From: Bacteroidota bacterium
GTDB taxonomy: Bacteria; Bacteroidota; Bacteroidia; Chitinophagales; Saprospiraceae
Direction: 5' to 3'
Length of the DNA stretch: 64,000 nucleotides
NCBI GenBank assembly: GCA_963169455.1
Contig: CAUJDW010000157.1
Location: 40,814-104,813 of the forward strand
The notes under the pieces were generated by a model that saw only the letters and a list, made by a program, of their open reading frames with translations, did no database searches and was not told the origin of the DNA. Positions 25,965-34,940 of this stretch are shown here, piece after piece. Positions within the stretch are counted from its first letter, which is position 1. Each line of letters opens with the position of its first letter. The position numbers and the translations under genes were made by a program.

Positions 25965-27047
25965 ATGCCTACACTAACCTCTGCACGCTTCCGCCCCGGA
26001 GTCCTTTTCGGCGATGAAGTGACCGAATTGTTCAATTTTGCCAACGAAAACAACTTTGCCTTGCCGGCAGTAAACGTCGTTGGCACCAACACCGTCAATG
26101 CCGTCCTGGAAACAGCACGCGATGTCAACTCCCCGGTCATCGTCCAGTTTTCCAACGGCGGGGCCCACTTTTTTGCCGGTAAAGGCCTGTCGAATGAGGG
26201 GCAGCAGGCGGCTGTCCTCGGCGGCGTTTCCGGAGCCATGCACGTCCACGCGGTGGCCAGGGCCTATGGCGTCCCCGTAATCCTGCACACCGACCACTGC
26301 GCACGTAAACTGTTGCCCTGGGTGGACGGGCTGCTCGAAGCCGGCGAACAATTTTTCGAGGAGCGGGGCTACCCGCTATACAGCTCCCACATGCTGGACC
26401 TCTCTGAGGAATCGCTTATGGAGAACGTCGAAACCTGTGTTGCCTACCTGCGGCGGATGGACAGGATCGGCATGACGCTGGAAATCGAACTGGGCGTCAC
26501 CGGCGGCGAGGAAGATGGCGTGGACAATACAGGGGTGGACAGCTCCCGCCTCTACACCCAGCCTCAGGAAGTGGCCTATGCTTATGAGGAGCTGTCCAAA
26601 GTGAGCAAACGCTTCACCATTGCTGCAGCCTTCGGCAACGTCCATGGCGTTTACAAGCCGGGCAATGTGTCGCTCAAGCCTGTCATCCTTAAAAATTCGC
26701 AGGAATTCGTCAGGGAAAAATTCAATACCGGCGAAAACCCGGTCAATTTTGTCTTCCACGGCGGCTCCGGCTCTTCCAGGGAAGAAATTCGCGAGGCGAT
26801 CGGTTATGGAGCCATCAAAATGAATATAGACACCGACCTGCAGTGGGCATTCTGGGACGGCATCCGCGATTATTACGAAGGAAAACGGGACTATATGCAG
26901 GGCCAGATCGGGAACCCGGAAGGGGCCGACAAGCCCAACAAGAAGTTTTATGACCCACGCCAGTGGCTCCGCAGCGGGGAAAAAACCTTTAGGGCGCGCC
27001 TGATGCAGGCCTTTGAAGACCTGAACTGCATGAACAGGAACGCCTGA
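25965..27047 (+). CDS. fbaA: Class II fructose-bisphosphate aldolase
   Basis: The zinc-dependent glycolytic and gluconeogenic aldolase that splits fructose 1,6-bisphosphate (360 residues, the longer class IIA form). Zinc and catalytic residues are in HTDHCARK (His108, Asp109 or nearby, His111) and in GNVHGVYKPG and FHGGSGSS downstream. The characteristic ELGVTGGEEDGVDN loop is present. The ATG at 25965 has AAGGAAAA upstream. Very little room lies between the preceding terminator and this start, so its promoter must overlap the hairpin region or depend on read-through. Confidence 0.96.
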   Translation: MPTLTSARFRPGVLFGDEVTELFNFANENNFALPAVNVVGTNTVNAVLETARDVNSPVIVQFSNGGAHFFAGKGLSNEGQQAAVLGGVSGAMHVHAVARAYGVPVILHTDHCARKLLPWVDGLLEAGEQFFEERGYPLYSSHMLDLSEESLMENVETCVAYLRRMDRIGMTLEIELGVTGGEEDGVDNTGVDSSRLYTQPQEVAYAYEELSKVSKRFTIAAAFGNVHGVYKPGNVSLKPVILKNSQEFVREKFNTGENPVNFVFHGGSGSSREEIREAIGYGAIKMNIDTDLQWAFWDGIRDYYEGKRDYMQGQIGNPEGADKPNKKFYDPRQWLRSGEKTFRARLMQAFEDLNCMNRNA

Positions 27048-27070
27048 GAAGGAAGTTGGCAAAGCTTCCA

Positions 27071-27110
27071 GCTTCATGGTTTCACTGCTTTGCCGGTGAA
27101 GCCATGAAGC
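27071..27110. terminator. Bidirectional terminator between fbaA and dnaG
   Basis: GCTTCATGG (27071-27079) pairs with CCATGAAGC (27102-27110), and TTTCAC/GTGAAG continues the stem inside with G-U pairs, making about 15 pairs around a short loop between convergent stops. Confidence 0.65.
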
Positions 27111-27125
27111 ACTTATACTACTGCC

Positions 27126-29078
27126 CTAAAGCACAACTGTGCCCAGTTCCCCGGCCAGTTTATTCCGCAGGGCCTTGAGCTTCTGGTCGAGTTTGAGGTA
27201 GATCAGATATTCGTCTGACTTCTGCTCAAAAAGGCGTTTAACCTGTTCCGCATTCTGCCGGATCATCTTGTCGAATTTCCGGAGTTTGAAGCGCTTCAGG
27301 GCCTGGGTGCTGTCGCTGATGAAATTTTCATCAGGCATTTTCTGAGTGGTCAGGAAAATCTCCCAGCGCTTTGCCCAGTTTTCGCTGTATTCATAAGGGC
27401 TGGTGACGAGCCCGATGGCCATTTCCCGGATTTCGGCATCGGGGTGGTTGAGGAAAAAGCCGGTGTTGGCTTCCCCGCCGGCCGTGAGCCTTTCGCGGGT
27501 AAGGTGGACGGCGCGCTGATAGAGCTTGTTGTCGAAATCCTCCATCACATCCTCTATATTACTGATGATGTACTGTGCGACGGTGAGTTTCTCTTCCGGG
27601 TCGAACATGCTGGCTCCGCCCGCCACGAGGATGCGGACGATATCCTTTTCCTGAAAGGCGTCGCCGGCGGCGGTTTCTTCCTTCGGCTTCAGGGCTGGCC
27701 GCGCCGGTTCCGCCTGCAGGAGCTCCTGTTCTGCTTCGAACTGCCGGAGCTGTGCGCGTTCTTTTTCCTGTTGTTGTTTCCTGAAGTGCTGTGCGACGAT
27801 CTTATTGGTTTCATTGACCAGCAGTTGTTCCTCGACCTCCATGATGCGGGCGCACTCCCGTATGTAAAGCGACCGCTTGATAGGCTCCGGAATCCTGGCA
27901 ATGCTTTCCACGATATCCCTGATCAGGTTTGCCTTTTTGATCGGGTCGCCGGCGGCTTCTTCCTGCAGCAGCCCTGCCTGAAACATGACGAGGTCCTTGG
28001 CTTCCTGGCTGATGTAGGTTTTAAACGCCTCCACGCCTGCCAGTTTCAGGTAAGAATCGGGGTCTTCCCCATCCGGAAGCACGACTATGCGGACGTTCAG
28101 CCCCTGTTCCAGCACCATGCCCATCCCCCTCAGGGCGGCTTTGATGCCCGCCAGGTCGCCGTCATAGAGGATTTTGATGTTTTCGGTATTGCGCCTGATG
28201 AGCTGTATCTGGTCCACGGTGAGAGACGTGCCGGAAGAAGCCACCACATTTTCGATGCCGGCCTGATGGAGGGAAATGACATCCGTGTACCCTTCCACGA
28301 GGATGCATTCGTCGAGCTGGCGGATGGCGCGTTTGGCGAAGAAGGCGCCGAAGAGCACCTTGCTTTTGGTGTAAATTTCCGTTTCCGGGGTGTTGATATA
28401 CTTCGGCGCCTTGACATCCTTGGCAAGGATGCGCCCCCCGAAGCCGACCACCTTTCCGGAAAGGTTATGTATGGGGAACATGACGCGGCTTCGAAAGAAA
28501 TCGCGCCCATACTGGCTCATCAGGCCCACCTTTTTGAGTAGTTCCGGGTTGTAGCCGTCGTGGGTGGCCTTTACTACGAAGGCATCAGGTTTATCCGGGG
28601 CGAAGCCCAGCCCGAACTTCCGGATCGTTTCTTCGCGGAACCCCCGTTCGCGAAAGTAGTTCAGCCCCACGCTTTTGCCAAGATCCGTGTCGAACAACTG
28701 GCCCCGGTAATACTCGAGGGCGTACTGGTTGACGATATACAGGCTGTCGAGGTGCTGTTGTTCTGCCCGGGCTTCCTGCGAGAGCTCCGTTTCCTCCAGG
28801 GTGACACCGTATTTTTTTGCAAGATAGCGCAGCGCTTCGGGGAAGGTGAGATTCTCGTGTTCCATTACGAAATTCACGGAATCGCCGGCTTTGCCGCAGC
28901 CGAAACATTTGAAGATGCCTTTGGAAGGCGAAACGTTGAAAGAAGGCGTTTTTTCACTGTGGAAAGGGCACAGCCCGATCAGGTTGACGCCGCGCCGTTT
29001 CAACTGGACGAAGTCCTGCACGACCTCCTCTATCTTTGCGATCTCCAGTATTTCCTCAACGCTCTTCTTTTTGATCAT
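27126..29078 (-). CDS. dnaG: DNA primase
   Basis: Makes RNA primers for replication (650 residues, normal). The CHC2 zinc finger uses Cys37, His40, Cys58 and Cys61 (CPFH...CFGC). The catalytic core and Toprim fold follow, with LVEGYTDVISLHQAGIENVVASSGTSLT near 262 and ILYDGDLAGIKAALRG near 310. The C-terminal ~200 residues are the poorly conserved DnaB-helicase-binding region, with a Glu/Gln-rich coil near 435-470. It lies 68 bases downstream of the YbbR gene on the same strand and may share its transcript. It is not in the rpsU-dnaG-rpoD order of proteobacteria. Confidence 0.96.
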   Translation of the reverse strand: MIKKKSVEEILEIAKIEEVVQDFVQLKRRGVNLIGLCPFHSEKTPSFNVSPSKGIFKCFGCGKAGDSVNFVMEHENLTFPEALRYLAKKYGVTLEETELSQEARAEQQHLDSLYIVNQYALEYYRGQLFDTDLGKSVGLNYFRERGFREETIRKFGLGFAPDKPDAFVVKATHDGYNPELLKKVGLMSQYGRDFFRSRVMFPIHNLSGKVVGFGGRILAKDVKAPKYINTPETEIYTKSKVLFGAFFAKRAIRQLDECILVEGYTDVISLHQAGIENVVASSGTSLTVDQIQLIRRNTENIKILYDGDLAGIKAALRGMGMVLEQGLNVRIVVLPDGEDPDSYLKLAGVEAFKTYISQEAKDLVMFQAGLLQEEAAGDPIKKANLIRDIVESIARIPEPIKRSLYIRECARIMEVEEQLLVNETNKIVAQHFRKQQQEKERAQLRQFEAEQELLQAEPARPALKPKEETAAGDAFQEKDIVRILVAGGASMFDPEEKLTVAQYIISNIEDVMEDFDNKLYQRAVHLTRERLTAGGEANTGFFLNHPDAEIREMAIGLVTSPYEYSENWAKRWEIFLTTQKMPDENFISDSTQALKRFKLRKFDKMIRQNAEQVKRLFEQKSDEYLIYLKLDQKLKALRNKLAGELGTVVL

Positions 29079-29146
29079 GGCCCACCGGATTTTTTCCTAA
29101 AAATAGCGATTACCGGCCCACTGTCCACAGGAATTGTCAAAGAAGG

Positions 29147-30118
29147 TTATTTTTTTGACTTCGGGCGGGTATTTTCCACGATAAAAAACTTGGCTGATTT
29201 AGGCGAGAACTGAAGGTTCTGTATGTAGGAAGGCTGCCTGGTGATCACGATGGGCGCCGTGTTGTTGGGCCCCTTGGGGGAGATGCCGCTCAGGTCGGCC
29301 TCTGCGGTAAAATCGCGGAAGGAGACGGAGTCGAATTTACTCAGCCCGAGTTTGCATGTGACGGTGATTTTATCCGGGAAAATGCGCAGGCTGTCCGGCG
29401 CATTTTTTACGAGCAGCGGAACATACATCGTCTTTTCCGTAAAGGGTTCCACTTCGGCTCTGGCTTCCACCTTCGTTTCGGAAAGTAGCAACTCCCGCCC
29501 CGGTTTTTTCAGGTTCAGGGTTAGGGTAAGGCCCGATTTAAGGTTTTTGAGGACGAGCGAGTCGGTGGGCCAGTAGCGGATGCTGTCGATCAGGGAGCTT
29601 GGCCCGCTGATATTGATGGAGTCCGGTTTGAGAGAGACCGGCTCTTTCAGATGGTGTTCCGGGGCGAATGTGAGGCGTTTCTGGACGAGAACGGGCACCT
29701 TTTTCGTGTTGCGCCCTTCGAGAGCGAGGAGTACATTGTCGTAGTTGATTTCCAGCACTCTGATATCATTGCCGCGCAGCCTTTGGGCAATGTCGTTGCG
29801 CAGTTGCCCCCGGTTAAGATTGAGCCGGTCGATCTCCTGCATGTCATAGGCCAGTTTGATCCTGGGATGGGCAAAATAATCGAAGAGCAGGCTCCAGCCG
29901 GAGCCTTCGAGTTCCACGGCCATATCGGCGGGGGGCATTTCCGCCAGTGCTTTTTCCTGGGGGAAATCCAGTTCAAAATAAACCGGGCGACGTGTCTGAA
30001 AGGATTGCGACAATTTGACCAGGAGCCAAAATATCAGGGCTATCCCCATGCACATCAGGAGGATAGCCCTGTCTTCCTGGATTTTAAGCCGGACAAGCCT
30101 ATTCCTTAGATTTTTCAT
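29147..30118 (-). CDS. YbbR-like domain protein (CdaR-related)
   Basis: A 323-residue membrane-anchored protein: a basic N-terminus, one helix at about 19-38, then YbbR-type beta repeats facing the periplasm (for example VPVLVQKRLTFAPEHHLKEPVSLKPDSINISGPSSLIDSI). In Firmicutes the homologue CdaR modulates the c-di-AMP cyclase CdaA. No cyclase gene is adjacent here, so that role is not shown. Its first 20 bases overlap the end of yajC, which indicates translational coupling. The gene order DUF1573, yajC, YbbR is widely kept in Bacteroidota. Confidence 0.87.
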   Translation of the reverse strand: MKNLRNRLVRLKIQEDRAILLMCMGIALIFWLLVKLSQSFQTRRPVYFELDFPQEKALAEMPPADMAVELEGSGWSLLFDYFAHPRIKLAYDMQEIDRLNLNRGQLRNDIAQRLRGNDIRVLEINYDNVLLALEGRNTKKVPVLVQKRLTFAPEHHLKEPVSLKPDSINISGPSSLIDSIRYWPTDSLVLKNLKSGLTLTLNLKKPGRELLLSETKVEARAEVEPFTEKTMYVPLLVKNAPDSLRIFPDKITVTCKLGLSKFDSVSFRDFTAEADLSGISPKGPNNTAPIVITRQPSYIQNLQFSPKSAKFFIVENTRPKSKK

Positions 30119-30431
30119 CCGATTTGACGAGTGCTTCCGTCATTTCTTTGGAAATGGAATTGCGGGTTACCCTGATGAAAGTGTTTTTAGCTACTTCCAG
30201 GGTGATGATGGTATCTTCGATTTTGTTGATCCGTCCGATGATGCCGCTGGCCGTGACCACCTCCTCCCCTTTCTGGAGGGCCTCCATGAATTTTTTCTGT
30301 TCATTCTGACGCTTTTGCTGGGGGCGGATCAGGAATAACCAGAAAATGAGGATCATGGCGCCGATGAAAATGAAGTTGGTGTACATACCGGCGCCACCTG
30401 CCTGTAACAATAAGGTTTCCATTGAATTCAT
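30099..30431 (-). CDS. yajC: Preprotein translocase accessory subunit YajC
   Basis: A small single-pass inner-membrane protein (110 residues) that associates with SecDF. One helix lies at about 17-36 (MYTNFIFIGAMILIFWLFLI), followed by the family motif RPQQKR and a short domain with LQKGEEVVTASGIIGRINKIEDT. An ATG three codons further in is also possible. The 3' end overlaps the YbbR gene by 20 bases. SecDF is not in the window. Confidence 0.94.
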   Translation of the reverse strand: MNSMETLLLQAGGAGMYTNFIFIGAMILIFWLFLIRPQQKRQNEQKKFMEALQKGEEVVTASGIIGRINKIEDTIITLEVAKNTFIRVTRNSISKEMTEALVKSDEKSKE

Positions 30432-30457
30432 CTTTTTGATAATTAGTTTTTCGTTTT

Positions 30458-30982
30458 TTATTGCGTTTTCTCCGCTTCACTTCCTTTTGCCGGATACACG
30501 AAACCAGAAAGGAACACTCTGCTCGTAGCCGGGTAGGTATTGGCGGTAATAGTGATTGGCTTGGATTGCTGGTTCGGCCTGTTCTTCGTATCAAAACGCA
30601 CGGAGATCACGCCGCCCTCTCCCGGAGGGATCGGTTCTTTGGGCCATTCCGGGACGGTGCAGCCGCAGGTGGAGCGCGCGTTGTTGATGATCAGAGGCGC
30701 TTTGCCTGTGTTTCTGAAGGCGAAGTCGTGTTCGACGATTTCTCCTTCATTGACTTCCCCGAAGTTGAAATCGGGCTCTTCGAATTCTATTTTGGCTACG
30801 TTGGTGGTGTCAACCGGCTCATCAGCCGTCACCGGGCTGCGGATGATGTCGGCATTGCTGATCGGCCCCTGGCTTTTGATCTCTTCGACCGTCTTTTCCG
30901 AAACCGCTTCGGGTTGCCCGGAACCGCTGCAACTCAGGGCCAGCGCCCCCACTGCAGCCAATATGATTGTTTTCTGTATCAT
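30458..30982 (-). CDS. DUF1573 lipoprotein
   Basis: A 174-residue envelope lipoprotein: a signal peptide with lipobox LALSC (Cys near residue 18) after MIQKTIILAAVGA, a flexible linker, and a DUF1573 immunoglobulin-like domain at about 75-170 with the hallmark ARSTCGCTVPEWPKEPIPPGE. The Ig-like fold suggests binding or structure; the family has no assigned reaction. The frame reaches 31009, but the signal peptide fixes the ATG at 30982. It is the first gene of the DUF1573-yajC-YbbR group, 26 bases before yajC. Confidence 0.9.
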   Translation of the reverse strand: MIQKTIILAAVGALALSCSGSGQPEAVSEKTVEEIKSQGPISNADIIRSPVTADEPVDTTNVAKIEFEEPDFNFGEVNEGEIVEHDFAFRNTGKAPLIINNARSTCGCTVPEWPKEPIPPGEGGVISVRFDTKNRPNQQSKPITITANTYPATSRVFLSGFVYPAKGSEAEKTQ

Positions 30983-31010
30983 GATAGCCGGATTTTGTTC
31001 AAATGCCATG

Positions 31011-31018
31011 CAAATGTA
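31011..31018 (-). promoter_or_regulatory. -7 element (TACATTTG) upstream of the DUF1573-yajC-YbbR group
   Basis: Minus-strand TACATTTG matches TAnnTTTG and lies 28 bases before the ATG at 30982. No TTG sits at the ideal distance, so only the -7 half is supported. Confidence 0.35.
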
Positions 31019-31160
31019 ATAAAATTAGGGAATCAGGAAAGCCGGCGGCCGGTTTGAAAGAAAGGCTTTGCACTTAATAAAACTCCCCGGCGGTTGTTTT
31101 GTTTGAAATAAACTAAAAGCCCCTGCTAATTCCTTATTTTGTCCGGCAATTATTTTCAGC

Positions 31161-31682
31161 ATGCGCATTTTTTTGATCGGTTTCATGGGGAGCGGGAAAT
31201 CTTATGTGGGGCGCCGCCTGGCGAACACCCTTCAATGCGCCTTCCTCGACCTCGACGCGTTGATCGAGCAGAAGGAAGGGGCAAGCGTGCGGGAAATTTT
31301 CAGCCGGAAAGGGGAAGCTTACTTCAGGCAGGTGGAACGGCAGGTGCTGCAACAGACGGGGGCCCACCCGAATGCCGTAATTGCCTGCGGAGGCGGCACG
31401 CCCTGTTTTTTCGACAACCTACAATGGATGAAGGGCCAGGGGCTCACCGTTTACCTCAGCGCCGGCGTGGACGTTTTAACCAGGCGGCTGCGGGCGCAAC
31501 AGGAACAGCGCCCCCTGCTCGGCGGGCTGGACGAATCCGCTCTCAGGGCATTTATCGAAGAAAAACTGGCGGAGCGTGAACCGTTTTACCGGCAGGCCAG
31601 TATCGCATACCACCAGCAAAGCGGCGAAGAAGATGCGGCAGGCGAACTTGCCGCCCATTTCAAAGGCATAAGCGGGCGTTAA
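31161..31682 (+). CDS. aroK: Shikimate kinase
   Basis: Phosphorylates shikimate in the chorismate pathway (173 residues, normal). Walker A is GFMGSGKS at 7-14. The shikimate-binding DLDALIEQKEG and FSRKGEAYFRQVE, then CGGGTP, and the lid Arg in QQEQRPLL are all present. Its stop is 1 base before the start of the large ATPase gene, so it is the first gene of a three-gene operon. Shikimate kinase has no known link to the two following genes, and co-transcription may only be convenience. Confidence 0.95.
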   Translation: MRIFLIGFMGSGKSYVGRRLANTLQCAFLDLDALIEQKEGASVREIFSRKGEAYFRQVERQVLQQTGAHPNAVIACGGGTPCFFDNLQWMKGQGLTVYLSAGVDVLTRRLRAQQEQRPLLGGLDESALRAFIEEKLAEREPFYRQASIAYHQQSGEEDAAGELAAHFKGISGR

Positions 31683-31683
31683 T

Positions 31684-34600
31684 ATGGCGTTTAAGTTTTC
31701 CATACCTTTTTTCGCGTTTCGGCTGCATTTGCACCCCGGCCTGAGCCTTCTTTCTCCCCTTTCCGACAATACCGTGCTGCGCATAGGGCAATCGCTGCAA
31801 TCCGTTGCAGGCGAGTATGCAGGCGCGCTGCAGCGCAAGGTGCTGAATGCCGGCCAGCATCATAACCTGCTCGATGAATACCAGGAAGGTGATTTTTTCA
31901 AAAGCAAGGTGGAAGTGCGTTTCCCCGCCGCAAGGGACGGCATCAGCTATCCTGAATTTCATCTGGAATTCGACTATTATTACAACCAGAAAGGCAAAGG
32001 GATCTGGGGGCTGCTGCCCGCATTGAGGCTCGAAGCATTCGCAGACGGGGAGGAATCGCTGAAGAAGCGGATGGAAGAAGCCCTTTATCTGGAGTTCTCT
32101 CAAAAAAAGCGCCTCCAGGCAGTGCAGGACATCGTGTCTGCAATTTGGTATGAAAGCGTGGAGCTGCAGCAACAGGAAATCCCCCTGGAAGCGCCGAACC
32201 CGGCCGAGCTGGAAAGCCTGGAGTTGCAGAACCGGGAAAAATGGCTGCCGCGGGTCGCCAAATTACTGGATGTCAAATCTCCTGCGGCCTTCGGGCGGGA
32301 AGAGGAACTCCTGCAGCTTGTCCGTGCGCTGAAAGGGCGCTTTACCAGGAATGTGCTGTTGGTCGGGCCATCCGGGGTAGGCAAAACCGCTCTCGTGTGG
32401 GAATTGGCCCGGCAACAGAAAAAGCGCCGGATAAGGGAACAGATATGGGAAACCACGGCTTCCACGATGATCAAGGAACTGATCCAGGAGACGGGCTGGC
32501 AGGAAAACCTGTCTCTCCTTTGCCAGGAACTTACCGGCGCCGGGCAGATCCTGTTTGTCCGCAACCTCATGGAACTGTTCGAAGTCGGGAAATACGAGGG
32601 CAATGCCGTGAGTATGGCCGATTACCTGAGGCCATTCCTGAACCGGAGTGAGATTACCCTCATTTCGGAATGCACGGAAGAGGAACTGGCGCGCATCGAA
32701 CTTCAGAGCCCGAATTACCTGTCCTGTTTCCAGCAGATACACCTGAAGGAGCCGGAAGGCTCCGCTCTTGAAGCCATCATTCTGCAGAAGGCCCTGGATG
32801 TTGGCCGCCAGAAAAGCGTCAGCATCGAGGAGGAAGCCATCCGGGAGGCTATACGGCTCAACCGCCGCTTTTCGCCATATTCGGGCATGCCAGGTAAGAC
32901 GATCCGCTTTCTGGAGAGCCTTTTGATCAACAAGGGGAGTGCGGCCGGCTCCATGGGGGAAAGCATCCACGTTTCCCGGGCAGAAGTGATACAGCGGTTT
33001 TGCGAAGAAGCTGGCATGCCCCGCTTTATGGTTGACCCCGATATCCCCATGGATACAAAGGCCATACGGGCGGATTTCAACGCCAGGATATTCGGCCAGG
33101 AAGCCGCCGCAGAAAGCATTGCCGGGCTCCTGGCCTCGGTCAAAACGGCCTTGTCGCGCACAGGCAAGCCCATTGCTTCCCTGCTGTTGGTAGGCCCTAC
33201 AGGCGTCGGAAAAACAGAACTGGCAAAAACCCTGGCGGAATTCATATTCGGCAGGCGCGGCCGGATGGCCCGTTTCGATATGAGCGAGTTCTCCACTCCA
33301 TATTCCGTATTGCGGCTCACCGGTACGGGGTACTTTTCGGAAGGGCTGCTCACATCCGCTATCCGGCGGGAGCCGTTCTGCGTGCTCCTGTTCGATGAAA
33401 TCGAAAAAGCGGACCCACATTTTTTTGATTTGCTGCTGCAAATCCTGGGCGAAGGCAGGCTGGCCGACAGCCAGGGCAAAGTGGTGGATTTCTGCAGCAC
33501 CATCATTATTATGACCTCCAATATCGGCGCCCAGAGCTTATCCCAGAATCCGATTGGCTGGGGCCAGCATGGCAGGGCAGAACAAGCCATCGCCCACTTC
33601 CTGTCGGAGGCGCAGAAATATTTCCGGCCTGAATTTTTCAACCGCATCGACCAGGTCATCCCCTTTGCGCCGCTTGGCCGGCATACGCTCCGCTCCGTGG
33701 TCGTGCGCGAGGTGGCATTACTCCGGCAGCGGGAGGGCATACGTTTCCGCCGAATGAACCTTCGGATCGAAGACGCCGCCCTGGATCTGCTTGCGGAAAA
33801 AGGATACGATGCCAGGTATGGCGCCCGCCATCTGCAGCGCACAATCCGCGACGGCCTGACTGTCCCCCTTGCCAAAGTGCTCAATGCCGAAGATGTGGAC
33901 GACCAGCTCGAAGTCAGGGTGGTAGCCCGGAAAGGCGAAATACAGGCCATCGCAGAATCCGACCCGCTGGGGCTTGATCTTCTGATCGAAGAATATACCA
34001 TAATCAGCCACACCGACCATGCAGGCAGCCTGCGGCGGCAGGCCGCCAGGCTGAAGGAAGGGCATTTTTACGTTCGCCTCCTCAGTGAGCTGGATATTCT
34101 GGAGCAGAAGAAGAGGAAGGCCAAACAGCGGTTCTGGAGCAACCGCCAGGATGCAGAGCGCTACGCCTATTACCTGGAAGCCAGGCAAAAGGCGGACGAA
34201 CTGAGCAGGGAAATAGAAACCCTGGAAGAACAATTGTCGCTATGCTGCCTGGGTTCGGGCCCATACAACCCGGCATGGATCGGCCAACTACAACTATGGG
34301 AGGAGGGCTTTTCCCGGCTGAAGATGGATATCTATGCTCGGTTGCAGCCGAGGGACAACCATTGCTATCTGGCAATATACGGACCCGAACCTATTCTCCC
34401 ACTGCCTTTTTACCTCGGCCTTTTCCAGGAAAAGGGCTACGAGTTCCAGGCTCAAAGCCTTTGGTTCAGAGAAAGTTATTACAACGAGGAAATTTTTGTT
34501 CCCGGGGCTGATGGCGGGAGCCTTGTCAGGCAAAAAAGAGAAGCGTACCTGAAAAAGGCATACCATCCCGACCTGGAGGAATCGCTTATGCCGCCCCGTG

Positions 34601-34938
34601 AAGGCGATGTATTGTGGGGTATCGAGTTTGCTGTTTCAGGCCCCTGCGTCTTCCTCTACCTCAGGGACGAGGCTGGCGCGCAAAAGTGGAAAGGCGCAGG
34701 TATCGAACAGCAGCTATACGCCCTGGCCATAAGCAACCGGCCTTTTCAGACACCCGCCAAGCTGCACAGAAAGGATTTTTACACCAGGCAGGCTCCCCGC
34801 AGGGTGGTCGAGCCTTTCATCCTGAAGGACACTTTATACAAAATCAACCGCGAATACACCAAACCGGCTTTGCTTCCGCTAATTGTGGAAAAGCTGGAAG
34901 AACGCTTTCGCATTCAACTAGACACTGAAATACTTTGA
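31684..34938 (+). CDS. ClpB/ClpA-like double-AAA ATPase with dead first Walker B and unusual C-terminal extension
   Basis: A 1084-residue ATPase. The N-terminal ~200 residues do not show the double-helical Clp_N repeat. AAA module 1 has Walker A GPSGVGKT (228-235), but the Walker B position reads ILFVRNLMEL (289-298): the usual Asp-Glu is Arg293-Asn294, so this module can at most bind ATP. AAA module 2 is intact: GPTGVGKT (504-511), VLLFDE (567-572), MTSN sensor 1 (610-613), FNRID (652-656), GAR sensor 2 near 715, and a ClpB-type D2 C-domain. Residues ~780-1084 add a coiled coil and a domain (RLQPRDNHCYLAIYGPE onward) that faintly resembles the PCRF domain of class I release factors. It is sandwiched between aroK and a secreted subtilase with 1-2 base gaps. 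It is probably an unfoldase; its substrate is unknown. Confidence 0.82.
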   Translation: MAFKFSIPFFAFRLHLHPGLSLLSPLSDNTVLRIGQSLQSVAGEYAGALQRKVLNAGQHHNLLDEYQEGDFFKSKVEVRFPAARDGISYPEFHLEFDYYYNQKGKGIWGLLPALRLEAFADGEESLKKRMEEALYLEFSQKKRLQAVQDIVSAIWYESVELQQQEIPLEAPNPAELESLELQNREKWLPRVAKLLDVKSPAAFGREEELLQLVRALKGRFTRNVLLVGPSGVGKTALVWELARQQKKRRIREQIWETTASTMIKELIQETGWQENLSLLCQELTGAGQILFVRNLMELFEVGKYEGNAVSMADYLRPFLNRSEITLISECTEEELARIELQSPNYLSCFQQIHLKEPEGSALEAIILQKALDVGRQKSVSIEEEAIREAIRLNRRFSPYSGMPGKTIRFLESLLINKGSAAGSMGESIHVSRAEVIQRFCEEAGMPRFMVDPDIPMDTKAIRADFNARIFGQEAAAESIAGLLASVKTALSRTGKPIASLLLVGPTGVGKTELAKTLAEFIFGRRGRMARFDMSEFSTPYSVLRLTGTGYFSEGLLTSAIRREPFCVLLFDEIEKADPHFFDLLLQILGEGRLADSQGKVVDFCSTIIIMTSNIGAQSLSQNPIGWGQHGRAEQAIAHFLSEAQKYFRPEFFNRIDQVIPFAPLGRHTLRSVVVREVALLRQREGIRFRRMNLRIEDAALDLLAEKGYDARYGARHLQRTIRDGLTVPLAKVLNAEDVDDQLEVRVVARKGEIQAIAESDPLGLDLLIEEYTIISHTDHAGSLRRQAARLKEGHFYVRLLSELDILEQKKRKAKQRFWSNRQDAERYAYYLEARQKADELSREIETLEEQLSLCCLGSGPYNPAWIGQLQLWEEGFSRLKMDIYARLQPRDNHCYLAIYGPEPILPLPFYLGLFQEKGYEFQAQSLWFRESYYNEEIFVPGADGGSLVRQKREAYLKKAYHPDLEESLMPPREGDVLWGIEFAVSGPCVFLYLRDEAGAQKWKGAGIEQQLYALAISNRPFQTPAKLHRKDFYTRQAPRRVVEPFILKDTLYKINREYTKPALLPLIVEKLEERFRIQLDTEIL

Positions 34939-34940
34939 CC